From assembly GCF_000209655.1 (NCBI RefSeq), contig NC_015458.1:3286001-3350000 (forward strand): 64,000 nt of DNA, given 5' to 3'. The notes under the pieces are model-generated. The model was not told where the DNA came from and searched no databases. It worked only from the letters and a program-made list of their open reading frames with translations. This DNA is from Pusillimonas sp. T7-7 (GTDB lineage Bacteria; Pseudomonadota; Gammaproteobacteria; Burkholderiales; Burkholderiaceae_B). Below, piece by piece: positions 41,671 to 52,565 of the stretch; within the stretch, counting starts at the first letter, position 1; every line of letters starts with the position of its first letter. Position numbers and translations under genes: made by a program.

Positions 41671-42918
41671 ATGGCGCTTCATCAAGTATCTGGTATGCCC
41701 AAGCAGCGGCTCGACGTGGTGGCGTCTGCTGGGGTTTTTCTGTTCTTCGCCCTGATGTTATCGGTGCCCAGGGGGTATACGCTGGGCGCCGTGGTATTGC
41801 TGCTAGGGGGCATGTATTACTTGGCTCAGCGCCCGCCCTTGATGCTGTCTGGCGAAGACAAGCTGATGGCATGGCTGCTTGCGGGCATGTCTGCGATGGG
41901 GGTGTTCAGTTATTTGTATCACGACAATCCCACTCGCAGCCTGGACCTTGTCAGCCGCTATGTCATGGTTGTTCCGATTTTATTGTGGCTGATCAAGCGT
42001 CCGCCCTCTGCCAAATGGGTATGGGCAGGGTTGATGGTGGGCAGTATTTCAGCCGCCGGCGTTACGCTCTGGCAGGTTTATATACTGGATTTTGATCGCG
42101 CCAGGGGCACTACAGGGGTCATTCAGTTTGGCGACCTGGGCTTGATCATGGGTGTTTTCTGTGCTGCCGGCTTTATAGGTTTAGAGCGTAGCGGCCAAGC
42201 TAGGGACACCGTCTGGCGCATCCTGCTGGCCTTGGGGGCCGTGGCAGGTTTGTACGCCTCTATTGAGTCTGGAAGCCGTGGTGGATGGATCGCACTACCG
42301 GCGATTATTGCAATCTTTGTTGTCGCTTATACATCCCGTCGCAATGTAAAGTACGTGATCGCGGCGGTATTGATTCTGCTCGTTGCCGCGATAACCGCCA
42401 TTACAACAGTGCCTGCCGTTGAGGCTCGTTACGATGAAGCCGTTTCAGACATCCAGCGCTATCAGGCAGGAGACCCGCAGACGTCGTTGGGCTATCGCCT
42501 GGATATGTACAAGTCGTTATCCATCATCATCCCGCAAAAGCCCTGGTTGGGATGGAGCCAGCACGATTACGCGGTAGAGCAAGAGCGCCTGGTATCCAGC
42601 GATATCGTGTCTGATGTTCTGTTCAAAATGCCCAACACCCACAACACCTTTCTTGAGTTCTGGGTACTCCACGGCTTGCTGGGTTTGTTAATGCTGTTGG
42701 CCTTGCTGTTGGTGGCCTTTGTTTATTTTGCCCGCCGCTTGCGCGCCGATAACAAACGTATTCAAACGGCTGCTGTGTGCGGTACGGCCTTGATTGTGGG
42801 GTATAGCGTGTTCAGCCTTTCGCAAGTCATGTTGAATCGCAACAATACGCTGTTGTTCTTTTTGATTGCCGTTGCGGTGTTTTGGGCCATGGCCAAACCC
42901 GCTGCTACCGACCGTTAG
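41671..42918 (+). CDS. O-antigen ligase/polymerase family membrane protein
   Basis: A 415-residue inner-membrane protein with about ten to twelve spans and a large periplasmic loop between residues ~245 and ~320 (DIQRYQAGDPQTSLGYRLDMYKS, PWLGWSQHDY, NTHNTFLEFWVLHG). The H-containing NTHNTFLEFW motif is typical of the Wzy_C/WaaL O-antigen ligase domain. It may attach polysaccharide to lipid A-core (WaaL) or polymerise repeat units (Wzy); the sequence does not settle which. It overlaps the next, convergent gene by 14 bases. Confidence 0.85.
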   Translation: MALHQVSGMPKQRLDVVASAGVFLFFALMLSVPRGYTLGAVVLLLGGMYYLAQRPPLMLSGEDKLMAWLLAGMSAMGVFSYLYHDNPTRSLDLVSRYVMVVPILLWLIKRPPSAKWVWAGLMVGSISAAGVTLWQVYILDFDRARGTTGVIQFGDLGLIMGVFCAAGFIGLERSGQARDTVWRILLALGAVAGLYASIESGSRGGWIALPAIIAIFVVAYTSRRNVKYVIAAVLILLVAAITAITTVPAVEARYDEAVSDIQRYQAGDPQTSLGYRLDMYKSLSIIIPQKPWLGWSQHDYAVEQERLVSSDIVSDVLFKMPNTHNTFLEFWVLHGLLGLLMLLALLLVAFVYFARRLRADNKRIQTAAVCGTALIVGYSVFSLSQVMLNRNNTLLFFLIAVAVFWAMAKPAATDR

Positions 42919-44032
42919 CCCGATAAGTAAAATGACGGGTGCAGGCGGCTTCCACAAAGTCGCGAAATTCAGTTCGAAAGCGTTCCGAGCTGAATTTGAT
43001 GGCATGCTCCCGGATGGCTTCCGGGTTGGGTTCAAACTCGTGCTCGAATCGCTGGACCGCCGCTTGTAGCGAATGTTCTGTTTGTTCGGTAAAGAACAGG
43101 CCGGTGCTGCCATCAACTACAGTTTCCAGGGCGCCGCCTTTGCCGTAGGCAATAACCGGCGTGCCGCAGGCCTGGGCTTCTATGGGCACGATGCCAAAGT
43201 CTTCTTCTGCGGCAAATACAAAGGCCTTTGCGCGCTGCATGTAATCTTTAAGCACCGCAAACGGTTGATGACCCAGTAGCTGTACATTTGGCCCCGCCGC
43301 CTGCATAACCTTGTCGTGCTGGGGGCCTGTGCCTATCACGACCAGTTTTTTGTCGGGCATGGCGGCAAAGGCCCGCACGATCAAGTCCATTTTCTTGTAA
43401 GGCACCATGCGCGAAGCGGTCAGGTAAAAGTCTTCTTTATCTGACCGCAATGTAAAGTCGTTGACCGCGACACCAGGGTAAATGGTGGTGGATTCGCGCC
43501 TATACGCTTTTTTGATACGTCGCCCGATGTAATCGCTGATCGCCACAAAGTCGTCAACACCGCTTGCCGAGCGATGATCCCAGTTACGCATGCGGTATAG
43601 CATCAGCCGCGCCAGCAGGCCTTTGACGCCGCGGTCCAGATTTGATTCCTTCAGGTACTGAGGCTGCATATCCCAAATGTAGCGCATGGGGCTATAGCAA
43701 TAACAAATATGCAACTGGTCTGGCCCGGTAATAACGCCTTTCGCAACAGCATGGCTGCTGCTGATGATCAAATCGTAGCCCGATAGGTCGATCTGCTCGA
43801 CCGCATAAGGCATCAGGGACAAATAGTACTGATAGCGCCGTGCCGCCTGGGGCAGCTTCTGAATGAAGGTGGTGTGGGCGCGCTTACCGTTGAGCTTGGC
43901 GCGGTCATCGTCAGACAGGAAGTCAATAACTGAATACAGATCGGCTTGCGGCCACAGTTTCAGCATATCGGCCAATACGTGCTCGGCGCCGGCATAGGTA
44001 ACCAACCAGTCGTGGACGATTGCAATTTTCAT
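42905..44032 (-). CDS. GT4-family glycosyltransferase (WbaZ-like)
   Basis: A 375-residue retaining GT-B glycosyltransferase. The N-lobe begins MKIAIVHDWLVTYAGAEHVLADML. The nucleotide-binding lobe has ASRMVPYKKMDLIVRAFA and the E-x7-E motif AAEEDFGIVPIEAQACGTPVIAYGKGG. The N-terminal HDWL..AGAE and CYCYSPMRYIWD pattern is that of WbaZ/WbpZ-type mannosyl- or rhamnosyltransferases, which suits a cluster that makes GDP-sugars. Donor identity is inferred. Divergent from the flippase gene. Confidence 0.9.
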   Translation of the reverse strand: MKIAIVHDWLVTYAGAEHVLADMLKLWPQADLYSVIDFLSDDDRAKLNGKRAHTTFIQKLPQAARRYQYYLSLMPYAVEQIDLSGYDLIISSSHAVAKGVITGPDQLHICYCYSPMRYIWDMQPQYLKESNLDRGVKGLLARLMLYRMRNWDHRSASGVDDFVAISDYIGRRIKKAYRRESTTIYPGVAVNDFTLRSDKEDFYLTASRMVPYKKMDLIVRAFAAMPDKKLVVIGTGPQHDKVMQAAGPNVQLLGHQPFAVLKDYMQRAKAFVFAAEEDFGIVPIEAQACGTPVIAYGKGGALETVVDGSTGLFFTEQTEHSLQAAVQRFEHEFEPNPEAIREHAIKFSSERFRTEFRDFVEAACTRHFTYRANGR

Positions 44033-44188
44033 GAAAGGGTGTTGTTGATGCTAAAAGATCAAGTATTGTAAATAGCTTTTACTACGTTGTAAGCTATTAT
44101 CTGCCGATTGTACCCAGGCGCGTAAGCATATTGCAGTGATGCCATTACCCAATAGACATGCTATGCACATGAGTGTGTTTGAGCACAG

Positions 44189-45463
44189 ATGTCGTTAAAG
44201 AAAAATGCCGGTTGGAACCTCGTGGGCAGCGGGGCGCCTTTGCTCGTCGGTCTGTTATGCATACCGTATTTGGTCAAGCAAATTGGTATCGAAGCGTTTG
44301 GGATCTTGACCCTTATTTGGGCTTTGATCGGGTATTTCAGCCTGTTTGACTTTGGGCTTGGGCGCGCGCTAACCCAGCAGATTGCCAAGTGCCTGGATAC
44401 CCCCGCGGCAATACAGATACCCAGCCTGGCGCGCGTGGGCCTGTTATTTACATTTCTTACGGGCGTGGTTGGTGGTGTGGTGCTGGCCTTGTTGGTTGAT
44501 GTGTTGGTTTACGATTGGCTGAATATTAGTGCCGGTTTACAAAGCACCACCAAGACAAGCTTGCTGATTGCCGCATTGGGAATACCGCTTGCAACGCTCA
44601 CCACCGGGTCGCGTGGCATTGTTGAGGCTTACCAAGATTTCAAGTCCGTCAATTTGATCCGGCTATGGCTGGGGGTGGCAACGTTTGCGCTACCCGTTGT
44701 TAGCGTTTGGCTGTTTGGGCCGTCGTTGATTGGTTGCGTGGCAGCGCTGGTTGTGGCGCGTCTAGTCGCTTGTGTGGCGCAATGGGTCTCTGCCAGCCGC
44801 CGATTACCTGCTGGTTGGCGGGTAGTGTCTTTGCAATCTTCTTCTTTAAAGGCGCTGCTGTCTCAGGGCGGCTGGATGACCGTGTCCAATTTGATTGGTC
44901 CGCTAGTCCTTACCGTAGACCGATTTGTGATTGCCAGCCTTGTGGCTGCCGGGGTGGTGGCCTACTACACGGTGCCTGTGGATGTGATGGTTCGGCTGTT
45001 GATTGTACCCAGTGCCTTGGCAGGGGCATTGTTTCCCAAATTGACGTCGGTGCTGCAATACAGCCGTTTGGAAGCCGCTGCGTTGTATAGCCAATCGCTT
45101 AAGGCGATTACGATAGTAATGGTACCAATTTGCCTGGTAATGGCTGCCGGTTCGTATTGGGGTTTGGCGTTATGGATAGATGCTGAATTCGCGGCGCGAT
45201 CGTGGACGATAGCCAGTATTCTTAGCGTGGGCATTCTATGCAATAGCATTGCTTTTGTGCCGTTTTCCACTATTCAAGCGGGGGGTGCAGCGCGAGTCAC
45301 AGCCTTGGTCAATATATCCGTTGTGTGCTTGTATATACCCGTTTTGCTAGTGCTGGTTTACAAATATGGCGTTGTAGGCGCGGCAATCGCCTGGGTGTTC
45401 AGGGCCGCAATAGACATGATCTTGCTACTGTATTTTGCAAGACGTCTTATTAATACCGCCTGA
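44189..45463 (+). CDS. Polysaccharide flippase (Wzx-like, MOP family)
   Basis: A 424-residue membrane protein with about 12 hydrophobic segments. The start SLKKNAGWNLVGSGAPLLVGLLCIPYLVKQIGIEAFG is typical of oligosaccharide flippases of the polysaccharide-biosynthesis family. These flip undecaprenyl-linked units across the inner membrane. Its presence beside a Wzm/Wzt pair means two export routes are encoded within 10 kb. Confidence 0.9.
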   Translation: MSLKKNAGWNLVGSGAPLLVGLLCIPYLVKQIGIEAFGILTLIWALIGYFSLFDFGLGRALTQQIAKCLDTPAAIQIPSLARVGLLFTFLTGVVGGVVLALLVDVLVYDWLNISAGLQSTTKTSLLIAALGIPLATLTTGSRGIVEAYQDFKSVNLIRLWLGVATFALPVVSVWLFGPSLIGCVAALVVARLVACVAQWVSASRRLPAGWRVVSLQSSSLKALLSQGGWMTVSNLIGPLVLTVDRFVIASLVAAGVVAYYTVPVDVMVRLLIVPSALAGALFPKLTSVLQYSRLEAAALYSQSLKAITIVMVPICLVMAAGSYWGLALWIDAEFAARSWTIASILSVGILCNSIAFVPFSTIQAGGAARVTALVNISVVCLYIPVLLVLVYKYGVVGAAIAWVFRAAIDMILLLYFARRLINTA

Positions 45464-45557
45464 TTGCGCTTGAGGTTTGCTTAATATACAACGCTGTTGC
45501 GGTGCCGTTTAGTTACATTTCTACGTGCCGGCACATAACCTACAGGAAAGTGGTGCA

Positions 45558-45608
45558 TATAATGGTTTCTACTAAGGTCCGAGTGTCCGGTAAGCGTTCG
45601 GTTACAAT
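45558..45608 (+). promoter_or_regulatory. Candidate promoter -10 elements for manC
   Basis: TATAAT at 45558-45563 and TACAAT at 45603-45608 lie 82 and 37 bases ahead of the manC start in a 181-base intergenic region. Neither has a good -35 at the right distance. No JUMPstart/ops element was recognised. Confidence 0.3.
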
Positions 45609-45644
45609 CGGGCCGCCAATAGAAAAACCGGAAAATTCAGCATC

Positions 45645-47063
45645 GTGAAAACTCTAATACCAACTATTTTGTGCGGTGGTGCAGGTTCGCGTTTGTGGCC
45701 TGTGTCACGTGAACAGCACCCTAAACCGTTCATTCGCCTGGCCGATAAGCAAAGTCTGCTGCAAAAGGCGTTTGTGCGTGGGGCAGTCCTTCCTGGGGTG
45801 CAGGAAGTGGTCACGGTGACCAATCGCGAGCTTTTCTTCAAGACCGAAGAAGAGTTTCATGCCGTGAAGACCGGTAATGTGCAAACGTCTTATATTCTTG
45901 AACCTTTCGGGCGCAATACTGCTGCTGCGGTGGCCTGTGCGGCACTGCACGTACAGCAAAAGTATGGCGATGATGCCTTACTGCTTGTGCTTGCCGCCGA
46001 CCATTTGATTGCAGACCAGGCTGCCTTTGCTCGTGCTGTGGAGCGGGCGGCCGAGCTGGCTTCGCAAGGCCAGTTGGTTACCTTTGGCATCAAGCCCTTG
46101 GGCCCCGAAACTGGTTATGGCTATATAGAATCTGACGGCGAAAAAGTACTGCAGTTCGTCGAAAAGCCTAACCTTGAAACGGCCAAGCAATATGTGGAGT
46201 CGGGTCGGTTTTATTGGAATTCCGGCATGTTTTGCATGCGTGTGGGTACGGTGTTGCAAGAGCTGGAACAACACAGTCCGGAAGTTCTTGCGGCAGTCAA
46301 GGCTTGCTTGGCGCAGTCCCGTACAGCGGATGGCAAGGGGTTTACCCAAGTCACGCTAGACCCCGATTCATTTAGCGTCGTTCCCGACATCTCGGTTGAC
46401 TATGCCTTGATGGAAAAATCGGCCAACGTGTCGGTAGTAGCCTGCGATATTGGCTGGAGCGATATTGGTTCGTGGGATGCCCTAGGTGGATTGGGCGAAG
46501 CAAACGAGGATGGTAACTGCATCGAGGGTGAAGCGCTCACGCACGACGTACACAACTGCTTCATTCAAAGCCAAGACAGGTTGGTGGGTGCAGTGGGCGT
46601 TGATAACCTGATTATTGTTGACACCCCCGATGCCTTGCTGGTGGCCGACAAGAGCCGTAGCCAAGATGTTAAGCACTTGTATGCCGCCCTGAAAGCGCAA
46701 AACAACGAGCTTTACAAGTTGCATCGCACCGTGTTTCGCCCCTGGGGCAGCTATACCGTGCTGGAAGAAGGGCCGCGCTATAAAATGAAGCGCCTGGAAG
46801 TCAAGCCTGGTGGGCAACTGAGCTTGCAAATGCACCACCACCGCAGTGAGCACTGGATTGTGGTCAGCGGCATGGCCAAAGTGGTCAATGGCGAAAGCGA
46901 AATGTTGGTCGGCACCAACGAGTCTACTTATATACCTGCCGGGCATCAGCATAGGCTTGAAAACCCCGGTGTCGTTGATTTGGTACTCATCGAAGTACAA
47001 AGCGGCGAATATCTGGGCGAAGACGATATTGTTCGTTTTGACGACGTTTACGGACGAGTATGA
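45645..47063 (+). CDS. manC: Mannose-1-phosphate guanylyltransferase / mannose-6-phosphate isomerase ManC
   Basis: A 472-residue bifunctional enzyme. The N-terminal guanylyltransferase domain has the signature CGGAGSRLWPVSREQHPKPF, with FVEKPN further on. The C-terminal cupin isomerase domain has HRTVFRPWGSYTVLEEG and LSLQMHHHRSEHWIVVSG. It makes GDP-D-mannose, the precursor used by Gmd and Rmd. The start codon is GTG. The phosphomannomutase manB needed before it is not seen in the window. Confidence 0.96.
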   Translation: MKTLIPTILCGGAGSRLWPVSREQHPKPFIRLADKQSLLQKAFVRGAVLPGVQEVVTVTNRELFFKTEEEFHAVKTGNVQTSYILEPFGRNTAAAVACAALHVQQKYGDDALLLVLAADHLIADQAAFARAVERAAELASQGQLVTFGIKPLGPETGYGYIESDGEKVLQFVEKPNLETAKQYVESGRFYWNSGMFCMRVGTVLQELEQHSPEVLAAVKACLAQSRTADGKGFTQVTLDPDSFSVVPDISVDYALMEKSANVSVVACDIGWSDIGSWDALGGLGEANEDGNCIEGEALTHDVHNCFIQSQDRLVGAVGVDNLIIVDTPDALLVADKSRSQDVKHLYAALKAQNNELYKLHRTVFRPWGSYTVLEEGPRYKMKRLEVKPGGQLSLQMHHHRSEHWIVVSGMAKVVNGESEMLVGTNESTYIPAGHQHRLENPGVVDLVLIEVQSGEYLGEDDIVRFDDVYGRV

Positions 47064-47126
47064 TCGGTGGTGGTCGATGCGCATACCAGTTTATGCTCCC
47101 TTTTTAGATAACCGTTAGGCAAGTTC

Positions 47127-47390
47127 ATGTTAAAGCCGCTGGTCTCACGTCTGGAGGGTTATCCGCAACTGCGAAGTGTGGCCGTCAATCTATTGCTTCG
47201 TTCAGGCTTATATAGCCGCATACGCCATCGCTATATGGTGCAGGCTGGCGTATGTGGACCCCGGCGTCCTTTCTGGCCCTCAGAAAAAATTCGCTCGGAT
47301 GACGATGCGCAAAGATATCTATCGCCACGTGGTAAAGAGATATACGCGTCCATGCAGCAGGCACTAGCTACAGAGCAATCACAAGGTTAG
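47127..47390 (+). CDS. Small protein of unknown function preceding a glycosyltransferase gene
   Basis: An 87-residue protein I do not recognise. It is basic in its first half (RLEGYPQLRSVAVNLLLRSGLYSRIRHRY), with an amphipathic helix around residues 13-30. It ends in a soluble segment with SPRGKEIYASMQQAL. It has no signal peptide or clear membrane span. Its stop is two bases before the next ATG, which points to coupled translation with the glycosyltransferase. It might be a helper peptide or a surviving end of a larger cluster protein. Confidence 0.6.
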   Translation: MLKPLVSRLEGYPQLRSVAVNLLLRSGLYSRIRHRYMVQAGVCGPRRPFWPSEKIRSDDDAQRYLSPRGKEIYASMQQALATEQSQG

Positions 47391-47392
47391 TA

Positions 47393-49324
47393 ATGCGCAT
47401 TGTCATTGATATGCAAGGCGCCCAAACAGGCAGCCGCTTTCGAGGTATTGGGCGTTATACCACTGCATTGGTCGATGCTTTGTTGGAGCAAGCCGGTGGC
47501 CACGAGGTTATTCTGGTGGCCAATGCCGCTATGCCAGAAAGTGTGCTGGCACTGCGCAAGCACTATCGCACGCATTTACCGTTGACAAAACTTCGGGTGT
47601 TTGATGTACCCAAGGGCATGGCGGCGCCTTATGGCGATGCCGTTGCTCAACGTGTGCAAGAAGCCTATATGGCATCGCTGGAGCCAGATGTTGTATTGGT
47701 TACAAGCCTGTTCGAAGGCTATGGCAGTTGCGCGGTAACCTCTGTTTCGGCTAGTACGACGACGCACAAAACAGCCGTTATTCTTTATGATCTGATACCG
47801 CTCTTAAAGCCCAAAGAATATCTTCCCGATGAGCGGGAGGCAGCATTATATTCCAGCAAAATTAACATGCTGAAGCAAGCAGACTTGTTGCTGGCGATTT
47901 CGGAATCTTCTTGCCGCGAAGCGATTGAGCATTTGGCCGTTGCTGAAGAATCAGTCCATAACATTTCCGCAGCGGTGGACCCGTGTTTCAATACGGAGCG
48001 GCATCCAGACGGTCAGGCTGCGTATGATTTTGCACATTTGGGTATTACAAAAGACTTTGTCCTGTATGTACCGGGCGGTTCCGATCAAAGAAAAAACTTC
48101 CGTCGACTTATCGAGGCGTATGCGATGCTGACTGTAGCGCAGCGGCGGCGGCATCAACTGGTTATTGCCAGTAAGCTGACAGACGCTATGTTGGTCAAGT
48201 TGCGACAGTATGCCGCCAAGGCGGGCCTGCGTAAAGGCGAGCTTGTGCTGACGGGATACGTGGAAGATAGATCTCTGATCGCTTTATATTCGACGGCAAA
48301 GCTGTTTGTCTTTCCTTCTGTACATGAGGGGTTTGGCTTGCCTGCGCTTGAAGCCATGGCCTGTGGTGCGGTAGTGATCGGGTCGGATTGCAGCAGTATT
48401 CCAGAAGTTATCGGTAACCCCGAGGCGCTGTTTGATCCGCTTTCGGTATCGGCCCTGCATGAAAAGCTATCCAGAGCATTGGATGAGCCTGGACTCCGTG
48501 AGCGGCTGCGTGCGTCGGCTAAAGCACAAGTTGCACGGTTTACATGGGAAGGGACGGCCAGAGCGGCGTTGGAGGCCATTGAGTCACTGGTTAGCCGGAA
48601 GGCTAATCAGCCTGTTATCAACAATGTAGACCATAAGCCGACTCAAGACCTGATTCATCGACTTGTCGAAGCGTTAAAGGGGTACACCCCCAGCGCTGAG
48701 GATTTTTACGAAATATCCCGAGTTTTGGCATTCAATAGTGGCGGGGCCAAGGGGGTGCAGCGTCAGCTCCTAGTGGATGTGTCGGGCTTCGAAGCAATCG
48801 CACAAGGCGGACTATTGGTATCTGAACTTGCTTTGGAGCAGTTCATCAGCTATCAAAACCCAGGGGTGGTGATTCGGCCTATACATTGGGAGGATGGCTG
48901 CTTCAGATATGTGCGCCCAGCCAATAGAGATGATAAAGATGCAGCTACTGGCCTGTATGGCATGGCTGTCGATGTATGTCAGGATGATATCTATATAGGT
49001 GTCTACCCAGATAAAAGTAATGCATCAGACGAACGCATTGCTTTTTATGAAACCCTGCGGGTTATGGGCATTACCCTGGGCTTTTTTTTGAGTGATGTCA
49101 TGGTGGTGGGACTCTCTGGGAGTGGTGCACGTTCAAGCAAAGTGGCGCAGCTATGCGAACTTGCTGACCTGCTCGTTTGCGAGTCGGAACAGTCCGCCAA
49201 GATATTGGCGGGGCAGTTGCAGTCGTGCGACAGTGGTAGTCCCATCATTGAGCATATAAGCAGTAATGAGAATGCTTTGGATTTTTCTAGTATTTTCAAG
49301 GCAATAAAGGGCCTTGGCCTATAA
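47393..49324 (+). CDS. GT4 glycosyltransferase with C-terminal orphan GT-B half domain
   Basis: A 643-residue protein. Residues 1 to ~400 form a full GT4 enzyme: MRIVIDMQGAQTGSRFRGIGRYT at the start, LYVPGGSDQRKNFRRLIEAYA and the E-x7-E region PSVHEGFGLPALEAMACGAVV. After a linker, residues ~457-643 begin RQLLVDVSGFEAIAQGG, which resembles the N-terminal lobe of another GT-B enzyme, and stop before any nucleotide-binding lobe. The same module ends the 1,066-residue protein at 55,762. Probable mannosyl/rhamnosyltransferase; the acceptor is unknown. Confidence 0.87.
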   Translation: MRIVIDMQGAQTGSRFRGIGRYTTALVDALLEQAGGHEVILVANAAMPESVLALRKHYRTHLPLTKLRVFDVPKGMAAPYGDAVAQRVQEAYMASLEPDVVLVTSLFEGYGSCAVTSVSASTTTHKTAVILYDLIPLLKPKEYLPDEREAALYSSKINMLKQADLLLAISESSCREAIEHLAVAEESVHNISAAVDPCFNTERHPDGQAAYDFAHLGITKDFVLYVPGGSDQRKNFRRLIEAYAMLTVAQRRRHQLVIASKLTDAMLVKLRQYAAKAGLRKGELVLTGYVEDRSLIALYSTAKLFVFPSVHEGFGLPALEAMACGAVVIGSDCSSIPEVIGNPEALFDPLSVSALHEKLSRALDEPGLRERLRASAKAQVARFTWEGTARAALEAIESLVSRKANQPVINNVDHKPTQDLIHRLVEALKGYTPSAEDFYEISRVLAFNSGGAKGVQRQLLVDVSGFEAIAQGGLLVSELALEQFISYQNPGVVIRPIHWEDGCFRYVRPANRDDKDAATGLYGMAVDVCQDDIYIGVYPDKSNASDERIAFYETLRVMGITLGFFLSDVMVVGLSGSGARSSKVAQLCELADLLVCESEQSAKILAGQLQSCDSGSPIIEHISSNENALDFSSIFKAIKGLGL

Positions 49325-49365
49325 TCGCATTGGCACAGTTGATATCTGAGCAATGGTGCAAATAA

Positions 49366-50478
<1,113 letters not shown>

Positions 50479-50487
50479 GGCGCACAC

Positions 50488-51378
50488 ATGCGAACAGTAT
50501 TGGTAACGGGTATTGATGGCTTTACTGGGCGCTATGTTGCCGCAGAACTGCAAGCGGCTGGCTACAAGGTCGTAGGACTGGGCAGTGGCAAGGCAAGCGG
50601 CCAGTATTACCACGCCAATTTGCTGGATGCTGATGCGCTAGCGTATGTGATGGCCGATGCGCAGCCGGATTTCATTATTAACCTGGCTGCCATTGCCTTT
50701 GTAGCGCATGGCGATGCCAATGCGTTTTACCAAGTCAATGTTATTGGGGCGCGTAACCTGCTACAGGCCGCGTTGAATGCCAAAAAACAGCCGCGCTCCA
50801 TACTGATGGTTAGTAGTGCCAATGTATACGGCAATGCAACGGTTAGCGTTATTGACGAAAACATACCCATGGCACCGGTTAATGATTATGCAGTCAGCAA
50901 GCTGGCCATGGAGTACATGACCAGCCTGTATATCGATAAGCTACCCATTACCATTGTGCGTCCGTTCAACTACACGGGTGTAGGCCAGGCCGGCAATTTC
51001 CTTATTCCCAAGATTGTTGACCACTTTCGCCGCAAGGCGCCTATTATTGAGTTGGGTAATCTGGATGTCAGTCGTGATTTTGGCGATGCGCGCGCGGTTG
51101 CCAGCGCCTATCGCTTACTGTTGCAGAATAGTGAAGCGCAGGGCCGTGTCGTCAATATTTGTTCGGGCCAAGCCTATGCTTTGGAACAAATCATTCAGAT
51201 GTGTGCTTCGGTAACGGGGCATGAAATCCAGGTCAAAGTAAACCTCGACTTCGTACGCGAAAATGAAATAAAAGTCCTGCGTGGCGATAACACTTTGCTG
51301 CAGGTCTTGGCTGGCCCACAATGGCGACCAATACCACTAGAGGCGACGCTTGAATGGATGCTAAGCCAGCCTGAATGA
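50488..51378 (+). CDS. rmd: GDP-4-keto-6-deoxy-D-mannose reductase Rmd
   Basis: A 296-residue SDR that would make GDP-D-rhamnose from the Gmd product. It has GIDGFTGRYVAAEL, INLAAIAFVAHGDANAFYQVNVIGA, SSANVYGN and YAVSKLAMEYM. The size and the HGDANAFYQVN pattern match Rmd rather than the fucose synthase Fcl, which is larger. Gmd plus Rmd is the D-rhamnose route known from the Pseudomonas aeruginosa common antigen. The stop overlaps the next ATG by four bases. Confidence 0.92.
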   Translation: MRTVLVTGIDGFTGRYVAAELQAAGYKVVGLGSGKASGQYYHANLLDADALAYVMADAQPDFIINLAAIAFVAHGDANAFYQVNVIGARNLLQAALNAKKQPRSILMVSSANVYGNATVSVIDENIPMAPVNDYAVSKLAMEYMTSLYIDKLPITIVRPFNYTGVGQAGNFLIPKIVDHFRRKAPIIELGNLDVSRDFGDARAVASAYRLLLQNSEAQGRVVNICSGQAYALEQIIQMCASVTGHEIQVKVNLDFVRENEIKVLRGDNTLLQVLAGPQWRPIPLEATLEWMLSQPE

Positions 51379-52523
51379 AGCTTATTTTATCTATAGAGAC
51401 GGTGCGCTACCCCCTGACAGGTATCGGTCGGTATGTGTACGAACTGGCGTCACGCGCCATGGAGCACCGTGAGGCTTTTGAATCGTTACAGCTGTTTGGG
51501 CTAAAGGGCTTTGTTAACGAATTGCCCCAGGCCCAAAATACTGCTGGATCGCTGCATCACTGGAAAGGACTTATACAAAAAAGCCATTGGGCTACGGAAG
51601 CGTACCGGCAACTAAGTAATGCCATGCGAGCACGCGCCTTGCGTGGCTATCAGGATCACATCTTTCATGGCCCAAGTTTTACCTTACCCAGGTTTGACGG
51701 GAAGAAAATCGCCACGGTTCATGACTTGTCCCCCTTTATATGGGCAGACAGCATGACATCGCAGCGGGCCAAATACCTGCAAACAGAAATAGCGTATACG
51801 GTAGAGCACGCTGACTTGCTGATTACCGACTCTGAGTTTACCAGGCACGAAGTGGCGTCCTATTTTGGTTGGGACATTAATAAAATATATGCAGTGCCAT
51901 TGGCGGCTGCGCCGGAGTTCAGGCAGCGGCCTGTACAGGAGCTTGTCAAGCCCTTGGCCCGACTAGGCTTGGCGCCTGGCAAATATGGTTTATATGTGGG
52001 CACGATTGAGCCGCGGAAGAACATCGCTTCTTTATTGCAAGCGTATCGGCTGTTGCCGGATGCACTACGCCAGGAGTATCCGTTGGTGCTGACAGGCTAT
52101 TCAGGATGGAAGAGCGACGATCTGCACCAACAAATGCAGCAGGCTGAACAGGAAGGCTGGGCGCGCTATTTGGGCTACAGCGCACTGGAAGATCTGCCCT
52201 TTTTGTATGCTGGGGCACGCGTTTTTGCCTTTCCTTCCTTATATGAAGGGTTTGGTCTGCCGGTGCTTGAGGCCATGAGTTCCGGGGTGCCTGTAGTGTG
52301 TTCCAATAGAGCTAGCTTGCCGGAGGTGGTGGGAGATGCCGCGTTGTTAAATGATGCGCTAGATGTGGAAACCCTGTCAGCCCATTTGTTGCAGGGGCTT
52401 ACCGACGAGGATTGGCGGGCGCTGGCGATACAACGCGGTTCGGAAAAGTCAGCTAGCTACAGTTGGCAAAAGTGCGCGGAAGAAACCAGGGTTGTGTATC
52501 GAAGGCTAGATCAAAATGGATGA
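51375..52523 (+). CDS. GT4-family glycosyltransferase
   Basis: A 382-residue GT-B glycosyltransferase. The N-lobe begins [26 protein letters not shown]. The C-lobe has [22 protein letters not shown] and the E-x7-E motif [25 protein letters not shown]. It follows gmd and rmd, so a rhamnosyl- or mannosyltransferase using their product is likely. Coupled by an ATGA overlap with rmd. Confidence 0.92.
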   Translation: MKLILSIETVRYPLTGIGRYVYELASRAMEHREAFESLQLFGLKGFVNELPQAQNTAGSLHHWKGLIQKSHWATEAYRQLSNAMRARALRGYQDHIFHGPSFTLPRFDGKKIATVHDLSPFIWADSMTSQRAKYLQTEIAYTVEHADLLITDSEFTRHEVASYFGWDINKIYAVPLAAAPEFRQRPVQELVKPLARLGLAPGKYGLYVGTIEPRKNIASLLQAYRLLPDALRQEYPLVLTGYSGWKSDDLHQQMQQAEQEGWARYLGYSALEDLPFLYAGARVFAFPSLYEGFGLPVLEAMSSGVPVVCSNRASLPEVVGDAALLNDALDVETLSAHLLQGLTDEDWRALAIQRGSEKSASYSWQKCAEETRVVYRRLDQNG

Positions 52524-52565
52524 TGTCAATATGGCCAACAAACTAAACATGTACGAGTGTGCCTG

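Noticed and set aside
45464-45644. JUMPstart/ops element ahead of the manC cluster
   Set aside because: No GGCGGTAG-type core was found in the intergenic region.
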